This document shows positions 63,619 to 64,000 of a DNA stretch of 64,000 nt, piece after piece. Each line of letters opens with the position of its first letter. The stretch's first letter is position 1. Below the pieces are notes generated by a model. It ran no database searches. It was not told the origin of the DNA and worked only from the letters and a program-made list of their open reading frames with translations. Origin of the DNA: SSF53 sp036170535 (GTDB lineage: Bacteria > Spirochaetota > Leptospiria > Leptospirales > Leptonemataceae); the NCBI GenBank assembly GCA_036170535.1, contig JAVHPJ010000208.1, positions 24,240 to 88,239 on the forward strand, written 5' to 3'. A program made the position numbers and the translations under genes.

Positions 63619-64000
<382 letters not shown>

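Overview
The window is GC-rich, densely packed bacterial chromosome with about 57 protein genes and the 3' part of a 23S rRNA gene at the right edge. No transposase, integrase, phage gene, CRISPR array or tRNA was recognised. The best guess for the host is a GC-rich spirochaete of the Leptospirales. Four things point that way: a single-fold bacterial histone like the one described in Leptospira, a protein laid out like the spirochaetal 'spiro-SPASM' family, many secreted proteins with loose lipoboxes, and a 23S gene followed by a terminator with no 5S gene between them, as in Leptospira where rRNA genes are unlinked. This is inference; a 16S or marker-gene tree would settle it.

Left part (1-16.6 kb): a minus-strand translation block (infC-rpmI-rplT, then a coiled-coil acidic protein), glyA, an RsbW-like kinase coupled to a lipoate ligase, typA followed by a pabB-pabC fusion, then a LytS-type histidine kinase and an acyltransferase-3 on the plus strand. 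At 11.6-14.7 kb one long open frame joins a degenerate secreted serine-hydrolase domain, a membrane helix and a complete type II NADH dehydrogenase, with an ideal ribosome binding site inside the frame before the dehydrogenase. An N-acetylglutamate synthase-like gene and a TetR regulator follow.

Sugar locus (16.6-22.7 kb): divergent from the TetR gene lie an FGGY carbohydrate kinase, an in-frame fusion of class II aldolase with a class III PLP aminotransferase, a second aldolase-like protein that has lost its metal ligands, and an MFS transporter. They read as one operon for uptake, phosphorylation, cleavage and amination of an unknown sugar, and this is the strongest candidate for an undescribed pathway.

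Middle part (22.7-47.6 kb): LolA-like protein, SDR reductase, outer-membrane beta-barrel, HNH/CBS/acyltransferase cluster, tilS, two DUF2147 genes, manA, a fatty-acid hydroxylase with a palindromic operator upstream, a DegT-like protein without its lysine, a lytic transglycosylase, a 1-Cys peroxiredoxin with an inverted repeat at its ribosome binding site, a PseG-like/SpsF-like pair, a membrane-DCC fusion, a spiro-SPASM-like protein with SurA, dus-carA, and a chemotaxis receptor.

Right part (47.6-64 kb): envelope lipoproteins (HEAT, TPR, beta-propeller), a GDSL esterase sharing the same palindrome as the fatty-acid hydroxylase, galE, the histone with cupin and HAD genes, a subtilisin-like protease whose propeptide appears to be a separate gene, a GT39-type glycosyltransferase, and an 885-residue fusion of a membrane GT2 glycan synthase with a GH16 glycosidase. 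The rRNA terminator and 23S 3' end close the window.
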